Source: Spongiibacteraceae bacterium (lineage in GTDB: Bacteria; Pseudomonadota; Gammaproteobacteria; Pseudomonadales; Dasaniaceae). From it: DNA of 64,000 bases. The position numbers and the translations under genes are program-made. This document shows positions 9,611 to 19,753 of this stretch, in pieces. The notes under the pieces were generated by a model. It searched no databases. It was not told where the DNA came from and was given only the letters and a program-made list of their open reading frames with translations. Each line of letters starts with the position of its first letter. Position 1 is the first letter of the stretch. The stretch lies in contig JANQLG010000003.1 in assembly GCA_028280715.1 (NCBI GenBank), positions 1 through 64,000 on the forward strand. Reading direction: 5' to 3'.

Positions 9611-10024
9611 ATGCTACAACCTAAGCGTACAAAATTCCGCAAGACGCAAAAGGGCCGTAATCGTGGTCTGGCGCACCGTGGTAGCAAGATCAGCTTTGGT
9701 GAGTTTGGTCTGAAGGCAACCGGTCGTGGTCGTATCACTGCCCGTCAAATTGAGGCGGCGCGTCGTGCGATGACTCGTCACATTAAGCGTGGCGGTAAAA
9801 TCTGGATTCGAGTATTTCCTGACAAGCCAATTACTGGTAAGCCTTTGGAAGTTCGCCAAGGTAAAGGTAAGGGTAACGTTGAATACTGGGTAGCCCAAAT
9901 TCAGCCAGGCAAAGTGCTGTATGAAGTACAGGGTGTTAGCGAAGAGCTGGCACGTGAAGCCTTCGAATTGGCAGCGGCTAAGATTCCAGTTGCAACAACA
10001 TTTGTTAAGCGAGCGGTAATGTAA
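9611..10024 (+). CDS. rplP: 50S ribosomal protein L16
   Basis: 137 residues; [20 protein letters not shown] and the [20 protein letters not shown] region are typical. L16 helps shape the A-site tRNA pocket, and the Arg in the [20 protein letters not shown] stretch matches the residue hydroxylated by RoxA (YcfD) in E. coli. Its stop overlaps the rpmC start by one base (TAATG). Confidence 0.97.
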   Translation: MLQPKRTKFRKTQKGRNRGLAHRGSKISFGEFGLKATGRGRITARQIEAARRAMTRHIKRGGKIWIRVFPDKPITGKPLEVRQGKGKGNVEYWVAQIQPGKVLYEVQGVSEELAREAFELAAAKIPVATTFVKRAVM

Positions 10025-10215
10025 TGAATGCATCAGAATTGCGTGAAAAGTCTGTTGAAGAGCTGAATGCTGAGCTGCTCAAGTTGCGTGAAGATCAGTT
10101 CAAGCTGAATGTTCAGAAAGGTACGGGTCAGTTGGGTCAAACCCATTTGCTGAAAGAGACTCGCAAAGATATCGCACGGGTTAAAACTGTGCTTTCAGAA
10201 AAGGCAGGTAACTAA
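10024..10215 (+). CDS. rpmC: 50S ribosomal protein L29
   Basis: 63 residues, an all-helical two-helix hairpin starting [20 protein letters not shown] with the conserved [11 protein letters not shown] and [15 protein letters not shown]. It sits beside L23 at the tunnel exit. It begins on the last base of the rplP stop and is followed by rpsQ after two bases. Confidence 0.96.
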   Translation: MNASELREKSVEELNAELLKLREDQFKLNVQKGTGQLGQTHLLKETRKDIARVKTVLSEKAGN

Positions 10216-10217
10216 TA

Positions 10218-10484
10218 ATGTCGACGACAGAAAGCGGAGCTCGTACAGCCACTGGTAAAGTGGTCAGCAACAAAATGGACAAAACCATTGTTGTTTTGAT
10301 CGAGCGTCGGGTTAAGCATCCGATCTATGGTAAGTACATTACTCGTTCTTCTAAGCTGCATGCGCACGATGAGAACAATGAGTGCAACATGGGCGATCTG
10401 GTAACAATCAGTGAGACTCGCCCCTATTCCAAGACAAAAACTTGGAAGCTGGAAAAAGTTGAAGAAAGTGCTTCTGCAGTTTAA
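10218..10484 (+). CDS. rpsQ: 30S ribosomal protein S17
   Basis: 88 residues with an OB fold: [40 protein letters not shown] and [19 protein letters not shown]17 is an early-binding protein of the 30S body. It is the last gene of the classical S10 operon; a 69-base gap before rplN marks the S10/spc boundary, but no terminator is seen there. Confidence 0.97.
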   Translation: MSTTESGARTATGKVVSNKMDKTIVVLIERRVKHPIYGKYITRSSKLHAHDENNECNMGDLVTISETRPYSKTKTWKLEKVEESASAV

Positions 10485-10553
10485 TTAAAACGATTGCAGA
10501 TAGTTAAGAAAGCGCTGAGATTAGCAGGCCTAAAAAAGGGTTTGGAGTAGACA

Positions 10554-10922
10554 ATGATTCAAACAGAATCGTATTTAGATGTAGCGGATAACAGTGGTGC
10601 TCGCCGAGTTATGTGTATCAAGGTGCTCGGTGGTTCACATCGCCGCTATGCCCGTATCGGTGACTTGATCAAGGTCACTGTGAAGGAAGCGATTCCTCGC
10701 GGTAAAGTGAAAAAAGGTCAGGTAATGACTGCTGTAGTTGTGCGCACTAAAAAAGGTGTTCGCCGTCCAGATGGTTCATTGATTAAGTTTGATGATAACG
10801 CTGCGGTAATTTTGAATACCCAGGAAGCGCCAATCGGTACACGTATTTTTGGCCCTGTAACTCGCGAGTTGCGTGGCGAGAAGTTCATGAAGATTATCTC
10901 TCTGGCTCCAGAAGTTCTTTAA
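10554..10922 (+). CDS. rplN: 50S ribosomal protein L14
   Basis: 122 residues, full length, with [20 protein letters not shown] and [21 protein letters not shown]14 contacts 16S rRNA at an intersubunit bridge. First gene of the spc operon; TTTGGAG is the ribosome binding site. Confidence 0.98.
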   Translation: MIQTESYLDVADNSGARRVMCIKVLGGSHRRYARIGDLIKVTVKEAIPRGKVKKGQVMTAVVVRTKKGVRRPDGSLIKFDDNAAVILNTQEAPIGTRIFGPVTRELRGEKFMKIISLAPEVL

Positions 10923-10972
10923 ATAGAGAACGGTAAGCCCGAGCACTGGTAGAAGAGAGTAGAGGATCAGAC

Positions 10973-11287
10973 ATGCGTAAGATTAAGCGAGAAGACGAAG
11001 TAGTCGTCTTGACTGGCAAAGACAAAGGTAAGCGCGGCAAGGTGGTTAGAATTGTTGATGCTGATCGTGTTGTAGTTTCAGGTATTAACATGATCAAGAA
11101 ACATCAGCGTGCTAACCCACAGGCAAATATTGCTGGTGGCATTATTGAGAGGGAAGCACCTATTCAGCTTTCCAATGTGGCAATTTTTAATGCTGCAACC
11201 AATAAAGCTGACCGTGTTGGTTTTAAAGTAGAAGATGGCAAGAAACTTCGCATCTTCAAATCTAACGGCGAACAGATTGACGCGTAA
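10973..11287 (+). CDS. rplX: 50S ribosomal protein L24
   Basis: 104 residues with the KOW motif near the N-terminus ([19 protein letters not shown]) and the conserved [20 protein letters not shown]24 is one of the two proteins that start 50S assembly. The ribosome binding site is AGAGGA. Confidence 0.97.
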   Translation: MRKIKREDEVVVLTGKDKGKRGKVVRIVDADRVVVSGINMIKKHQRANPQANIAGGIIEREAPIQLSNVAIFNAATNKADRVGFKVEDGKKLRIFKSNGEQIDA

Positions 11288-11349
11288 TTGTTCTACCCTC
11301 TAGGGGCGACGATTTACAGTGTCAACACAGAGCGAGCTGAGAAAGTAAA

Positions 11350-11889
11350 ATGGCTAATTTGAAACAAGTTTACAACAACGAAATCCGCGCCAAGCTGAAA
11401 GAAGAGCTGAAGCTGGATAACGTTATGGAAGTGCCTCGTATTACTAAAATCACTCTTAACATGGGTGTGGGCGAAGCGCTTGGCGATAAAAAAGTACTGG
11501 AAAATGCTGTTAGCAATATGGAGCAAATTGCCGGTCAGAAACCAGTGGTCACAAAAGCCAGAAAATCCATTGCGGGCTTTAAGGTTCGTGAAGGTTGGCC
11601 AATCGGTTGTAAAGTGACTCTGCGTCAAGATCGCATGTACGAATTTTTGGAGCGTCTGATCAGTATTTCAATTCCGCGTATTCGTGATTTTCGCGGTATC
11701 AGCCCCAAATCATTTGATGGCCGTGGAAATTTTGCGATGGGTGTTACTGAGCAAATTATTTTCCCGGAAATTGATTACGACAAAATTGATAAGTTGCGTG
11801 GTATGGATATCACCATCACAACATCTGCCAGAACTAATGAAGAAGGTTTGGCGCTGTTAAAAGCTTTCAATTTTCCGTTTAAAAACTAA
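11350..11889 (+). CDS. rplE: 50S ribosomal protein L5
   Basis: 179 residues, standard length, with the [20 protein letters not shown] and [20 protein letters not shown] motifs and the C-terminal [19 protein letters not shown]5 binds 5S rRNA with L18 and touches P-site tRNA. Confidence 0.98.
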   Translation: MANLKQVYNNEIRAKLKEELKLDNVMEVPRITKITLNMGVGEALGDKKVLENAVSNMEQIAGQKPVVTKARKSIAGFKVREGWPIGCKVTLRQDRMYEFLERLISISIPRIRDFRGISPKSFDGRGNFAMGVTEQIIFPEIDYDKIDKLRGMDITITTSARTNEEGLALLKAFNFPFKN

Positions 11890-11930
11890 ATAGATTAGAA
11901 ATTTTAGCTTAGAAATAAAGGTAAGCTGTT

Positions 11931-12236
11931 ATGGCAAAAAAATCGATGATCGCTCGCGAAGCAAAGCGTGCAGCTACGGTTAAGAAGTTTGCAGCTAAAC
12001 GTGCTGAGCTCAAGGCGATTATTGCTGATCCCAATGCGAGCGATGACGAGAAGTGGGAAGCGCAAATTAAATTGCAAAAACTTCCACGTAATGCAAGCCC
12101 TGTTCGTCAACAGCGTCGCTGTCAGTTAACTGGTCGTCCGCATGCTGTTTATCGCAAGTTTGGTTTGTGTCGTAACAAGTTGCGTGAAGCAGCAATGCGT
12201 GGTGATGTGCCTGGTCTTGTTAAGGCCAGTTGGTAA
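11931..12236 (+). CDS. rpsN: 30S ribosomal protein S14, zinc-independent form
   Basis: 101 residues. This is the longer form that lacks the CxxC...CxxC zinc ribbon: in [20 protein letters not shown] and [10 protein letters not shown] only isolated Cys remain. S14 belongs to the 30S head near S3 and S10. The ribosome binding site is AAGGTAAG. Confidence 0.97.
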   Translation: MAKKSMIAREAKRAATVKKFAAKRAELKAIIADPNASDDEKWEAQIKLQKLPRNASPVRQQRRCQLTGRPHAVYRKFGLCRNKLREAAMRGDVPGLVKASW

Positions 12237-12294
12237 TTACAGAGTCTTATCTGTTCACACTTAGGCAAGGGCAGAGGCTTTAGGAGCAAAATAT

Positions 12295-12690
12295 ATGAGC
12301 ATGCAAGATCCCATCGCGGATATGCTAACCCGGATTCGCAATGCACAGATGGCAGGAAAGGCTGATGTCAGCATCCCTGCTTCCAAGTTGAAATCTGCAG
12401 TCTGCAACGTGTTGCAGGAAGAAGGTTATGTGGCAGGTTCACGTGTAGAAGAAGTTGATGGCAAACCATCGTTGATCGTTGATCTGAAATATTTTGATGG
12501 CAAGCCCGTTATTGTAGAGATCGATCGTATTAGTCGCCCAGGTCTTCGTGCCTATGCGGGTAAGGACGAGTTGCCAAGTGTGCGTGGTGGCTTAGGTGTT
12601 GCCATTGTTTCTACATCTCAGGGTGTAATGACAGATCGTGCTGCGCGCGCCGCTGGTGTAGGTGGCGAAGTAATTTGCACTGTATTTTAA
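12295..12690 (+). CDS. rpsH: 30S ribosomal protein S8
   Basis: 131 residues, starting [20 protein letters not shown] and ending [20 protein letters not shown] and GGEVICTVF. In E. coli S8 is the translational repressor of the spc operon through a site near rplE; I did not identify the matching RNA structure here. TAGGAGC is the ribosome binding site. Confidence 0.97.
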   Translation: MSMQDPIADMLTRIRNAQMAGKADVSIPASKLKSAVCNVLQEEGYVAGSRVEEVDGKPSLIVDLKYFDGKPVIVEIDRISRPGLRAYAGKDELPSVRGGLGVAIVSTSQGVMTDRAARAAGVGGEVICTVF

Positions 12691-12714
12691 TGTAGGGTTT
12701 GGTGAGTAAAGACC

Positions 12715-13248
12715 ATGTCTAGAGTAGCAAAAAGCCCAGTGGCAATCCCAAGTGGTGTAGAGGTCAAGCTTAATGGCCAAGAGCTGTCTGTTAAAGGCGG
12801 CAAGGGCACTATGTCTTGGGGTGTACACCACAAAGTAGAAGTTAAGCAGGAAGACAACAACCTGTTGTTCTCCGGTCGCAATGACGACAAGCAAGCATGG
12901 GCCTTAGCCGGTACAACTCGCGCCTTAGTCAACAATATGGTGACAGGTGTCAGCGAAGGTTTTGAGAAAAAGCTGGTGCTGAACGGCGTTGGTTATCGTG
13001 CTAAAGCGTCTGGTAAAACGTTGAATTTATCACTGGGTCTTTCACACCCGGTTGATTACGAACTGCCAGAGGGTATAACGGCTGAAACTCCTTCGCAGAC
13101 TGAAGTTGTCTTGAAGGGTTGCGACAAGCAAAAAATTGGACAGGTAGCAGCAGAAATTCGTGCTTTCCGTCCACCTGAGCCTTATAAAGGTAAGGGTATT
13201 CGTTACGCTGACGAATATGTTCGTCGTAAAGAAGCTAAGAAGAAATAG
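12715..13248 (+). CDS. rplF: 50S ribosomal protein L6
   Basis: 177 residues with two repeated alpha/beta domains; the second carries the signature [20 protein letters not shown] near the C-terminus. L6 lies near the factor-binding site and the sarcin-ricin loop. Confidence 0.98.
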   Translation: MSRVAKSPVAIPSGVEVKLNGQELSVKGGKGTMSWGVHHKVEVKQEDNNLLFSGRNDDKQAWALAGTTRALVNNMVTGVSEGFEKKLVLNGVGYRAKASGKTLNLSLGLSHPVDYELPEGITAETPSQTEVVLKGCDKQKIGQVAAEIRAFRPPEPYKGKGIRYADEYVRRKEAKKK

Positions 13249-13281
13249 TAAAGGCTAGTACTTTAAATTTAGGTAATTGGT

Positions 13282-13632
13282 ATGAGCGACAAGAAAGTTT
13301 CAAGATTGCGCCGTGCACGTAGAGCGCGTGCCAAGATGCGTGAATTAGGCGCTAACCGCTTGAGCATCTATCGTAGTTCGCAGCACATTTATGCGCAAGT
13401 TATTGCGCCTGCTGGTGACAAAGTTATCGCCAGTGCTTCAACGTTAGATAAGGATCTGCGTGGTGGCAAAACAGGTAACATTGAAGCAGCGGCAAGTGTT
13501 GGTAAGTTGATTGCTGAACGTGCAAAAGCTGCAGGTATTGAAGAGGTGGCCTTTGATCGTAGTGGTTTTAAGTACCACGGTCGTATTAAGGCGTTGGCAG
13601 AAGCTGCACGCGAAGGCGGACTTCAATTCTAA
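13282..13632 (+). CDS. rplR: 50S ribosomal protein L18
   Basis: 116 residues: a basic N-terminus ([17 protein letters not shown]) followed by [20 protein letters not shown] and a C-terminus ending in AREGGLQF. L18 binds 5S rRNA together with L5. Confidence 0.97.
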   Translation: MSDKKVSRLRRARRARAKMRELGANRLSIYRSSQHIYAQVIAPAGDKVIASASTLDKDLRGGKTGNIEAAASVGKLIAERAKAAGIEEVAFDRSGFKYHGRIKALAEAAREGGLQF

Positions 13633-13672
13633 GGATTCAACCGCAAGGTTTTGAACACTCAAGGTTTAGACA

Positions 13673-14185
13673 ATGGCGTTAAAAGATTCTAAGAGCAACG
13701 AACAGACTGACGGCTTACAAGAGAAGCTAGTTCAAGTTAACCGTGTTGCAAAAGTGGTTAAAGGTGGTCGTATCTTCGGCTTCACTGCACTGACTGTTGT
13801 TGGTGATGGTAATGGCAAAGTCGGTTTTGGTCGCGGTAAAGCACGTGAAGTGCCTGTAGCGATTCAAAAAGCGATGGAAGCAGCGCGTCGCAATATGATC
13901 AGTGTGGATTTGAATGGTGATACGATTCAGTACCCGATTAAAGCCAACCACGGTGCCTCTAAAATCTACATGCAGCCAGCTTCAGCTGGTACCGGTGTTA
14001 TCGCTGGCGGAGCTATGCGTGCGGTTTTGGAATTGGCTGGCGTACATAACGTATTGGCTAAATGCTACGGTTCAACTAACCCAGTTAATGTTGTTAGAGC
14101 AACATTTAAGGCTCTTGAAGCAATGGCTTCTCCTGAGCAGGTTGCACAGCGTCGCGGTAAAACTGTAGAAGAAATTTTAAATTAA
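13673..14185 (+). CDS. rpsE: 30S ribosomal protein S5
   Basis: 170 residues. The double-stranded RNA-binding-like N-terminal domain ([20 protein letters not shown]) and the [20 protein letters not shown] loop, where spectinomycin-resistance mutations fall, are present, as is the C-terminal [21 protein letters not shown]5 takes part in decoding accuracy with S4. Confidence 0.98.
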   Translation: MALKDSKSNEQTDGLQEKLVQVNRVAKVVKGGRIFGFTALTVVGDGNGKVGFGRGKAREVPVAIQKAMEAARRNMISVDLNGDTIQYPIKANHGASKIYMQPASAGTGVIAGGAMRAVLELAGVHNVLAKCYGSTNPVNVVRATFKALEAMASPEQVAQRRGKTVEEILN

Positions 14186-14221
14186 GAAGTAGTTCTACTA
14201 CTTAAGTAGCAGGTTATAGAG

Positions 14222-14404
14222 ATGGCCAAGAAGACAATTAAAGTCACTCAGGTGCGCAGTACCAATGGGCGTGTTGAATCCCATAAAGCGTGCGTAGCCG
14301 GCCTGGGCTTACGTCGTATTAATCACACTGTAGAAGTGGAAGACACACCTTCTGTACGTGGCATGATTAATAAAGTGAATTATTTAGTAAGAGTTGAGGA
14401 CTAA
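14222..14404 (+). CDS. rpmD: 50S ribosomal protein L30
   Basis: 60 residues with the compact L30 fold ([53 protein letters not shown]). It lies between rpsE and rplO in the canonical order and is followed by rplO after three bases. Confidence 0.96.
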   Translation: MAKKTIKVTQVRSTNGRVESHKACVAGLGLRRINHTVEVEDTPSVRGMINKVNYLVRVED

Positions 14405-14407
14405 TCC

Positions 14408-14854
14408 ATGACTGAGGAATTACGTTTAAACACACTGAGCCCGGCTCCAGGCCGTAAGCACAGTGGCAAGCGTGTCGGTCGTGGTATCGGCAGCGGCTTG
14501 GGTAAAACAGGTGGCCGTGGCCATAAAGGTCAAAAGTCTCGTAGTGGTGGCAGTGTTCGTCCAGGCTTCGAGGGTGGTCAAATGCCAATGCAGAAGCGTT
14601 TGCCTAAGTATGGTTTCACTTCTCGCATTTCTCGTGTTACTGCTCAAATTCGTACCAGCGAATTAGCGCGTGTAACTGATGACGTGATTGATCTGTCCGC
14701 ATTGAAAAGAGCTGATCTGGTCGGTACGCATATTGAGCGCGCCAAGATCTTCTTGTCTGGTGATGTGACAAAAGCGATTACTATTAAGGGCTTAGCGGTT
14801 ACTAAAGGTGCGCGCGAAGCGATTGAAAAAGCTGGCGGTTCTATTCAGGATTAA
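14408..14854 (+). CDS. rplO: 50S ribosomal protein L15
   Basis: 148 residues. The Gly-rich N-terminal extension ([37 protein letters not shown]) and the C-terminal globular domain ([19 protein letters not shown]) are typical. The N-terminus has a few more residues (MTEE) before the usual RLNTL start. Confidence 0.97.
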   Translation: MTEELRLNTLSPAPGRKHSGKRVGRGIGSGLGKTGGRGHKGQKSRSGGSVRPGFEGGQMPMQKRLPKYGFTSRISRVTAQIRTSELARVTDDVIDLSALKRADLVGTHIERAKIFLSGDVTKAITIKGLAVTKGAREAIEKAGGSIQD

Positions 14855-14917
14855 AACTGCCTAGGCCAGGATTAATGCTGCCCAGGACTAAGATTGTATT
14901 AGGGGAATAAGCGATAC

Positions 14918-16237
14918 ATGAACGCACTAGCTAGCGGAAACCAATCAGGACTAGGCGAGCTCTTTGCTCGCCTTCGTTTTGTTTTGTTGGCAATAATCGT
15001 TTACCGGATCGGGACGCATATTCCTGTTCCCGGAATCAATCCTGATCAAATTGCAGCTATGTTTAACCAGAATCAGGGTACTGTTCTGGGCTTGTTTAAT
15101 ATGTTCTCCGGTGGGGCATTGGAGCGCATGAGTATTTTGGCGCTGGGCATCATGCCTTACATATCTGCATCGATCATTATGCAGTTAATGTCAGCAGTTA
15201 GCCCGCAGCTGGCAGCGCTAAAAAAGGAGGGCGAGTCAGGCCGTCGCAAGATTAATCAATATACACGTTACTTGACCGTTGCTTTAGCGCTGGTACAAGG
15301 CTCGGGGATGATAGTTAGCTTAAGTAATTCAGGAATGTCCTATACCACAGGTCTTTCTTTTTACTTTGTAGGAGTTACTTCATTAGTTACCGGTGCGGTG
15401 TTTATGATGTGGCTGGGTGAGCAGGTTACAGAACGAGGCATTGGTAATGGTATATCCTTGCTGATCTTTGCCGGTATCGTAGCTGGGCTGCCATCAGCAA
15501 TTGGCCAGTCGCTGGAGCAGGCCAGACAGGGTGAAATTAACATTCTGATTCTGTTGCTGATTCTGGCCTTGGCGATAGTGGTTATTTATCTGGTTGTGTT
15601 TATTGAGCGTGGCCAGCGTCGAATCACAGTTAACTATGCCAAGCGTCAGCAAGGTAATCGTGTAACGCAGGGTCAGCAAAGCCATTTGCCTTTAAAGGTT
15701 AATATGGCAGGTGTTATTCCGGCAATTTTTGCCAGTTCTATTCTGCTGTTCCCTGCGTCTATAGCACAGTGGTTCGGTCAGGGCGAAGGCATGGAATGGC
15801 TGCAGGAAGTGTCATTAGCGATTGGTCCAGGACAGCCACTGAACATTTTATTGTTCACTATTTTTATTGTGTTCTTCTGCTTCTTCTATACGGCGTTGAT
15901 GTTTGACCCTAAAGATATGTCGGAGAATTTAAAGCGTTCAGGTGCTTTTTTACCCGGTATTCGTCCTGGAGAGCACACAGCGAATTATATTGACGGTGTA
16001 ATGACTCGGTTAACCATGTTTGGTTCCATGTACATTGCGTTAGTTTGTTTGTTGCCACAGTTTTTAGTGGTGATGTGGAATGTGCCCTTTTATTTGGGCG
16101 GTACCTCATTACTGATTGTAGTGGTGGTAGTAATGGACTTTATGGCTCAGGTGCAATCGCATTTAATGTCGCATCAGTATGAGTCGGTAATGAAGAAGTC
16201 TAATTTGCAAGGTTATGGTAGAGGCCGCGGCGGCTAA
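14918..16237 (+). CDS. secY: Protein translocase subunit SecY
   Basis: 439 residues with ten membrane helices. Typical segments are the plug region near residues 60-75 ([20 protein letters not shown]), the SGGRRK-like cytosolic loop ([17 protein letters not shown]) and the C5 loop with [20 protein letters not shown]. SecY is the channel of the SecYEG complex in the inner membrane. It sits near the end of the spc operon, as usual, before rpmJ. Confidence 0.98.
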   Translation: MNALASGNQSGLGELFARLRFVLLAIIVYRIGTHIPVPGINPDQIAAMFNQNQGTVLGLFNMFSGGALERMSILALGIMPYISASIIMQLMSAVSPQLAALKKEGESGRRKINQYTRYLTVALALVQGSGMIVSLSNSGMSYTTGLSFYFVGVTSLVTGAVFMMWLGEQVTERGIGNGISLLIFAGIVAGLPSAIGQSLEQARQGEINILILLLILALAIVVIYLVVFIERGQRRITVNYAKRQQGNRVTQGQQSHLPLKVNMAGVIPAIFASSILLFPASIAQWFGQGEGMEWLQEVSLAIGPGQPLNILLFTIFIVFFCFFYTALMFDPKDMSENLKRSGAFLPGIRPGEHTANYIDGVMTRLTMFGSMYIALVCLLPQFLVVMWNVPFYLGGTSLLIVVVVVMDFMAQVQSHLMSHQYESVMKKSNLQGYGRGRGG

Positions 16238-16290
16238 GTCTGGCTGAGCTTAAGAATTGTTAGAGTTATTGAGTAGTTTGGAGAACTGAA

Positions 16291-16407
16291 ATGAAAGTTC
16301 GTGCTTCTGTAAAGAAAATCTGCCGCGACTGTAAAATTGTACGTCGTAAAGGTGTTGTGCGCGTTATCTGTAACACAGAGCCTCGTCACAAGCAGCGTCA
16401 AGGCTAA
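16291..16407 (+). CDS. rpmJ: 50S ribosomal protein L36, zinc-ribbon form
   Basis: A 38-codon gene. The protein starts [20 protein letters not shown] and ends EPRHKQRQG. Cys11, Cys14, Cys27 and His33 form the zinc site, so this is the zinc-containing form, in contrast to the zinc-free S14 in the same operon. TTTGGAGAACTGAA in front gives the ribosome binding site. It is the last gene of the spc operon. Confidence 0.97.
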   Translation: MKVRASVKKICRDCKIVRRKGVVRVICNTEPRHKQRQG

Positions 16408-16418
16408 TTGGCAAAGGT

Positions 16419-16461
16419 AGATAACCTGGATAGTGTCAGCAGGTTATCTGGTTGATTTTTT
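16419..16461 (+). terminator. Possible terminator or attenuator after rpmJ
   Basis: A 10-bp perfect stem (AGATAACCTG at 16419-16428, complement at 16440-16449) with an 11-base loop is followed, six bases later, by six Ts. The gap between stem and T tract makes it weak as an intrinsic terminator. Confidence 0.45.
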
Positions 16462-16554
16462 AACGATCTGACGCTAGACTATCGCGCCTTTCGCGCAGGG
16501 GCCCATCTTCTATTAGTAAAGAATGGTAAGAAAAGCCCCAAAATAGGAAGAAAT

Positions 16555-16587
16555 GCTCCATTTTGACATCGATTAAATGGAGCTTTT
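16555..16587 (+). terminator. Second hairpin with T tract between rpmJ and rpsM
   Basis: A 9-bp stem (GCTCCATTT at 16555-16563, complement at 16575-16583) with an 11-base loop runs directly into TTTT. With the hairpin at 16419 it suggests that the spc transcript is reduced before the alpha operon. A TTGACA hexamer lies in the loop region, but I see no convincing -10 partner. Confidence 0.5.
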
Positions 16588-16610
16588 GTTAGTTTAGCGA
16601 TCAGCATAAT

Positions 16611-16632
16611 GGTTCAGCTCAGTTGTTGAACC
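16611..16632 (+). promoter_or_regulatory. Hairpin in the leader of the alpha operon
   Basis: GGTTCA at 16611-16616 pairs with TGAACC at 16627-16632, 28 bases before the rpsM start. In E. coli the alpha-operon leader forms a pseudoknot bound by S4 to repress rpsM, rpsK, rpsD and rplQ. The position fits, but whether this hairpin is part of an equivalent structure is conjecture. Confidence 0.3.
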
Positions 16633-16659
16633 GAAATAGTAAAGTTTGGAGTAAGTTGG

Positions 16660-17016
16660 ATGGCTCGTATTGCTGGTGTCAACATCCCCGATAATAAACA
16701 TGCGGTGATTTCGTTGACCTATATCTATGGCGTTGGTCGCCCCACAGCGAAACAGTTGTGCGCTGCAACGGGTATTGCCGAAGAGACAAAGATTGGTGAA
16801 TTGTCCGAAGAGCAGCTGGACTCACTACGTTCTGAGCTGGGAAAAATGAGCGTGGAAGGTGATTTGCGTCGTGAAGTGTCAATGAACATCAAGCGTTTAT
16901 TGGACTTGGGTTGCTATCGCGGCTTGCGTCATCGTAAAAGTTTGCCTCTGCGTGGACAACGTACTAAGACTAATGCGCGTACTCGTAAAGGTCCTCGTAA
17001 GCCAATTCGCAAATAA
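16660..17016 (+). CDS. rpsM: 30S ribosomal protein S13
   Basis: 118 residues: [20 protein letters not shown], the helix-hairpin-helix [14 protein letters not shown], and the basic tail [20 protein letters not shown] ending in [11 protein letters not shown]13 contacts P-site tRNA and bridges to L5. First gene of the alpha operon. Confidence 0.98.
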   Translation: MARIAGVNIPDNKHAVISLTYIYGVGRPTAKQLCAATGIAEETKIGELSEEQLDSLRSELGKMSVEGDLRREVSMNIKRLLDLGCYRGLRHRKSLPLRGQRTKTNARTRKGPRKPIRK

Positions 17017-17116
17017 AGTTGCAGGTTGGTATTAGGAAAATAAAAGTAATTGCAAAATTACTTTAGTGTAGCTACATCGCTTTTTATTTGTAGCGTTGAT
17101 ATTAGAGTAGGAAAAC

Positions 17117-17506
17117 ATGGCTAAAGACAATAAGCCGGCCCGTAAAAAGGTCAAAAAGACTGTTGTGGATGGTATTGCCCATATCCATGCATCTTTCAAC
17201 AACACTATCATTACGATAACTGATCGTCAGGGTAATGCCTTGGCTTGGGCTACAGCTGGTGGTTCAGGTTTCCGTGGTTCTCGTAAGAGTACTCCCTTTG
17301 CTGCGCAGGTCGCTGCTGAGCGTGCTGGTACAGCTGCTCAGGAATATGGCCTTAAGAACCTTGACGTTGAAGTTAAAGGTCCTGGACCAGGTCGCGAATC
17401 CGCTGTTCGTGCTTTAAATAACTGCGGTTATAAAATTGGCAGCATTAATGACGTTACGCCGATACCACATAACGGCTGTCGTCCTCCCAAAAAGCGTCGC
17501 GTCTAA
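17117..17506 (+). CDS. rpsK: 30S ribosomal protein S11
   Basis: 129 residues with [19 protein letters not shown] and the C-terminal [18 protein letters not shown] signature. S11 is part of the 30S platform and the E site. The 100-base gap to rpsM is larger than usual; TAGGAAAAC precedes the ATG. Confidence 0.98.
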   Translation: MAKDNKPARKKVKKTVVDGIAHIHASFNNTIITITDRQGNALAWATAGGSGFRGSRKSTPFAAQVAAERAGTAAQEYGLKNLDVEVKGPGPGRESAVRALNNCGYKIGSINDVTPIPHNGCRPPKKRRV

Positions 17507-17539
17507 TTTAGCGCATCAAAGAATTACAGGAATACAATT

Positions 17540-18160
17540 ATGGCTAGATACTTAGGCCCAACGTGTAAACTGTCCAGAAGAGAAGGTACAGACCTGTTCT
17601 TGAAGAGCGGCGTTCGTCCTCTGGACTCAAAATGTAAAGCAGAAACAGCTCCCGGTTTCCACGGTGCTCGTCGCGGTCGTCTGTCTGACTACGGTGTTCA
17701 GTTGCGTGAGAAGCAGAAAGTACGCCGTATCTACGGTGTATTGGAAAAGCAGTTCCGCAATTACTACAAAGAAGCTGCTCGTCTGAAGGGCGCTACTGGT
17801 GAAAACTTGCTGCAATTGCTCGAAAGCCGTTTGGATAATGTTGTTTATCGTATGGGCTTTGGTGCGACACGTGCAGAGGCTCGTCAGTTGGTTTCTCACA
17901 AAGCTATCCTGGTAAACGATAAAGTAGTTAACGTTGCTTCTTATCAGGTTAAAGCCGGAGATAAAGTTTCTGTGCGCGAAAAGGCTAAAAACCAGCTGCG
18001 TATTAAACAAGCACTTGAACTGTCTGCTCAGCGCGGTCAGCCAGAGTGGCTGGAAGTGGATTCTGGCAAGATGGAAGGTGAATTTAAAGCTAAGCCAGAT
18101 CGTGCTGATTTGTCTTCCGAGATTAATGAAAACTTGATCGTGGAATTGTACTCGAAGTAA
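17540..18160 (+). CDS. rpsD: 30S ribosomal protein S4
   Basis: 206 residues, with [20 protein letters not shown], the S4 RNA-binding domain ([20 protein letters not shown]) and the C-terminal IVELYSK. It starts 16S rRNA folding and in E. coli represses its own operon. No zinc-binding Cys cluster is present at the N-terminus. Confidence 0.98.
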   Translation: MARYLGPTCKLSRREGTDLFLKSGVRPLDSKCKAETAPGFHGARRGRLSDYGVQLREKQKVRRIYGVLEKQFRNYYKEAARLKGATGENLLQLLESRLDNVVYRMGFGATRAEARQLVSHKAILVNDKVVNVASYQVKAGDKVSVREKAKNQLRIKQALELSAQRGQPEWLEVDSGKMEGEFKAKPDRADLSSEINENLIVELYSK

Positions 18161-18220
18161 TCCGTTGGATTATTTCCACAATAAACCGATCCGAAGGACT
18201 AAAACTACACAGGTGTCTAT

Positions 18221-19225
18221 ATGCAGAGTGCAGTTAACGAATTTTTAACGCCACGCGTTATTGATGTAGATGAGCTAAATCCAACCCGCGCCAAGGTAAC
18301 CCTGGAGCCCTTAGAGCGTGGTTTTGGCCATACTTTAGGTAACGCGCTACGCCGTATTCTGTTGTCTTCTATGCCTGGCTGTGCGGTTACAGAAGTAGAG
18401 ATTGATGGTGTTCTACATGAGTACAGTGCTATTGAGGGTGTGCAGGAAGATGTGATTGAAATTCTTCTGAACCTTAAAGGTGTCTCTATCCTTATGCACG
18501 GTAAAGATGAAGCGGTTTTAACGCTGAGCAAAACAGGTACAGGTCCTGTCACAGCGGGTGATATTCAGGTTGATCACGAAATTGAAATTGCTAATCCCGA
18601 TCATGTTATTGCGCATCTGAATGAGTCGGGTTCAATTAACATGAAGCTGACTATTGGTCGCGGTCGTGGTTATGTTCCTGCTGACGCGCGTCAAAATGAA
18701 GAAGAGGAGACTCGCAGCATTGGTCGCCTGCAACTGGATGCTTCATTTAGCCCAGTACATCGTGTTGCCTATGTCGTAGAGAATGCGCGTGTTGAGCAAC
18801 GTACGGATTTGGATAAATTGGTCCTGGATCTGGAAACTAACGGTACTATCGATCCTGAAGAAGCGATTCGTCGTGCTGCGACTATCCTGCAACAGCAGTT
18901 ATCAGTTTTTGTTGATCTTGAAAGTGAGAAGGAAGCTGAGCCTGAAGAGGAAGAGGATGAAGTCGATCCAATTCTGCTGCGTCCAGTTGATGATCTGGAA
19001 TTGACAGTACGTTCGGCTAACTGTCTGAAAGCAGAAAACATTTACTACATCGGTGACTTGGTACAGCGCACAGAAGTTGAGCTGTTGAAAACCCCTAACC
19101 TGGGTAAGAAGTCTCTGACAGAAATTAAAGATGTATTGGCATCACGTGGTTTATCTTTGGGCTTGCGCCTGGATAACTGGCCGCCTGCTAGCCTCAAGAA
19201 CGACGATAAGGTTCTTGCATCATAA
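18221..19225 (+). CDS. rpoA: RNA polymerase alpha subunit
   Basis: 334 residues. The N-terminal domain (residues 1-230) carries [20 protein letters not shown] and [20 protein letters not shown], which form the dimer platform for beta and beta'. A flexible acidic linker ([20 protein letters not shown], about residues 231-250) leads to the C-terminal domain ([40 protein letters not shown]) that binds UP elements and activators. It lies between rpsD and rplQ, as expected. Confidence 0.98.
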   Translation: MQSAVNEFLTPRVIDVDELNPTRAKVTLEPLERGFGHTLGNALRRILLSSMPGCAVTEVEIDGVLHEYSAIEGVQEDVIEILLNLKGVSILMHGKDEAVLTLSKTGTGPVTAGDIQVDHEIEIANPDHVIAHLNESGSINMKLTIGRGRGYVPADARQNEEEETRSIGRLQLDASFSPVHRVAYVVENARVEQRTDLDKLVLDLETNGTIDPEEAIRRAATILQQQLSVFVDLESEKEAEPEEEEDEVDPILLRPVDDLELTVRSANCLKAENIYYIGDLVQRTEVELLKTPNLGKKSLTEIKDVLASRGLSLGLRLDNWPPASLKNDDKVLAS

Positions 19226-19283
19226 ATTATTACCGGAGGCAGAATTTATTCTTTCTCCATAGCAATTTGAAGGAATTACCGTC

Positions 19284-19676
19284 ATGCGTCATCGTCACAG
19301 TGGCCGTCAATTAAACCGTAATAGCTCGCATCGTAAGGCTATGTTTCGCAACATGACCAACTCGTTAGTTGAGCATGAGCTGATCAAGACGACTTTGCCT
19401 AAGGCTAAAGAACTAAGACGTTTTGCTGAGCCTTTGATTACTCTTGGCAAGACTGACTCGGTAGCTAATCGTCGTTTGGCTTTTGACCGTACTCGCGATA
19501 AAGAAACTGTAGGTAAACTGTTTTCTGAGCTTGGTCCACGTTACCAAGATCGTCCAGGTGGCTACATTCGTATTCTCAAGTGTGGTTTTCGTACTGGTGA
19601 TAAAGCGCCTATGGCCTATGTAGAGCTGGTGGATCGCCCACAGGTTGATGAGATTATTGAGGACGATGAGGATTAA
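19284..19676 (+). CDS. rplQ: 50S ribosomal protein L17
   Basis: 130 residues, [20 protein letters not shown] and [20 protein letters not shown] being diagnostic; a short acidic tail (IIEDDED) ends it. L17 lies at the tunnel exit. Last gene of the alpha operon, followed by a strong terminator. Confidence 0.98.
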   Translation: MRHRHSGRQLNRNSSHRKAMFRNMTNSLVEHELIKTTLPKAKELRRFAEPLITLGKTDSVANRRLAFDRTRDKETVGKLFSELGPRYQDRPGGYIRILKCGFRTGDKAPMAYVELVDRPQVDEIIEDDED

Positions 19677-19696
19677 TCATTCTTCTGGGCTTTTAA

Positions 19697-19738
19697 GACA
19701 TAAAAAAACCGAGCTTTTTAGCTCGGTTTTTTTATGTC
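19697..19738. terminator. Bidirectional terminator between rplQ and the stress-protein gene
   Basis: A perfect 19-bp inverted repeat (19697-19715 and 19720-19738) with a TTTT loop; the stem contains seven A and seven T flanking a CCGAGCT core, so it gives a T tract on either strand. It separates two converging transcripts. Confidence 0.93.
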
Positions 19739-19753
19739 TATATTTCGTAAGAT

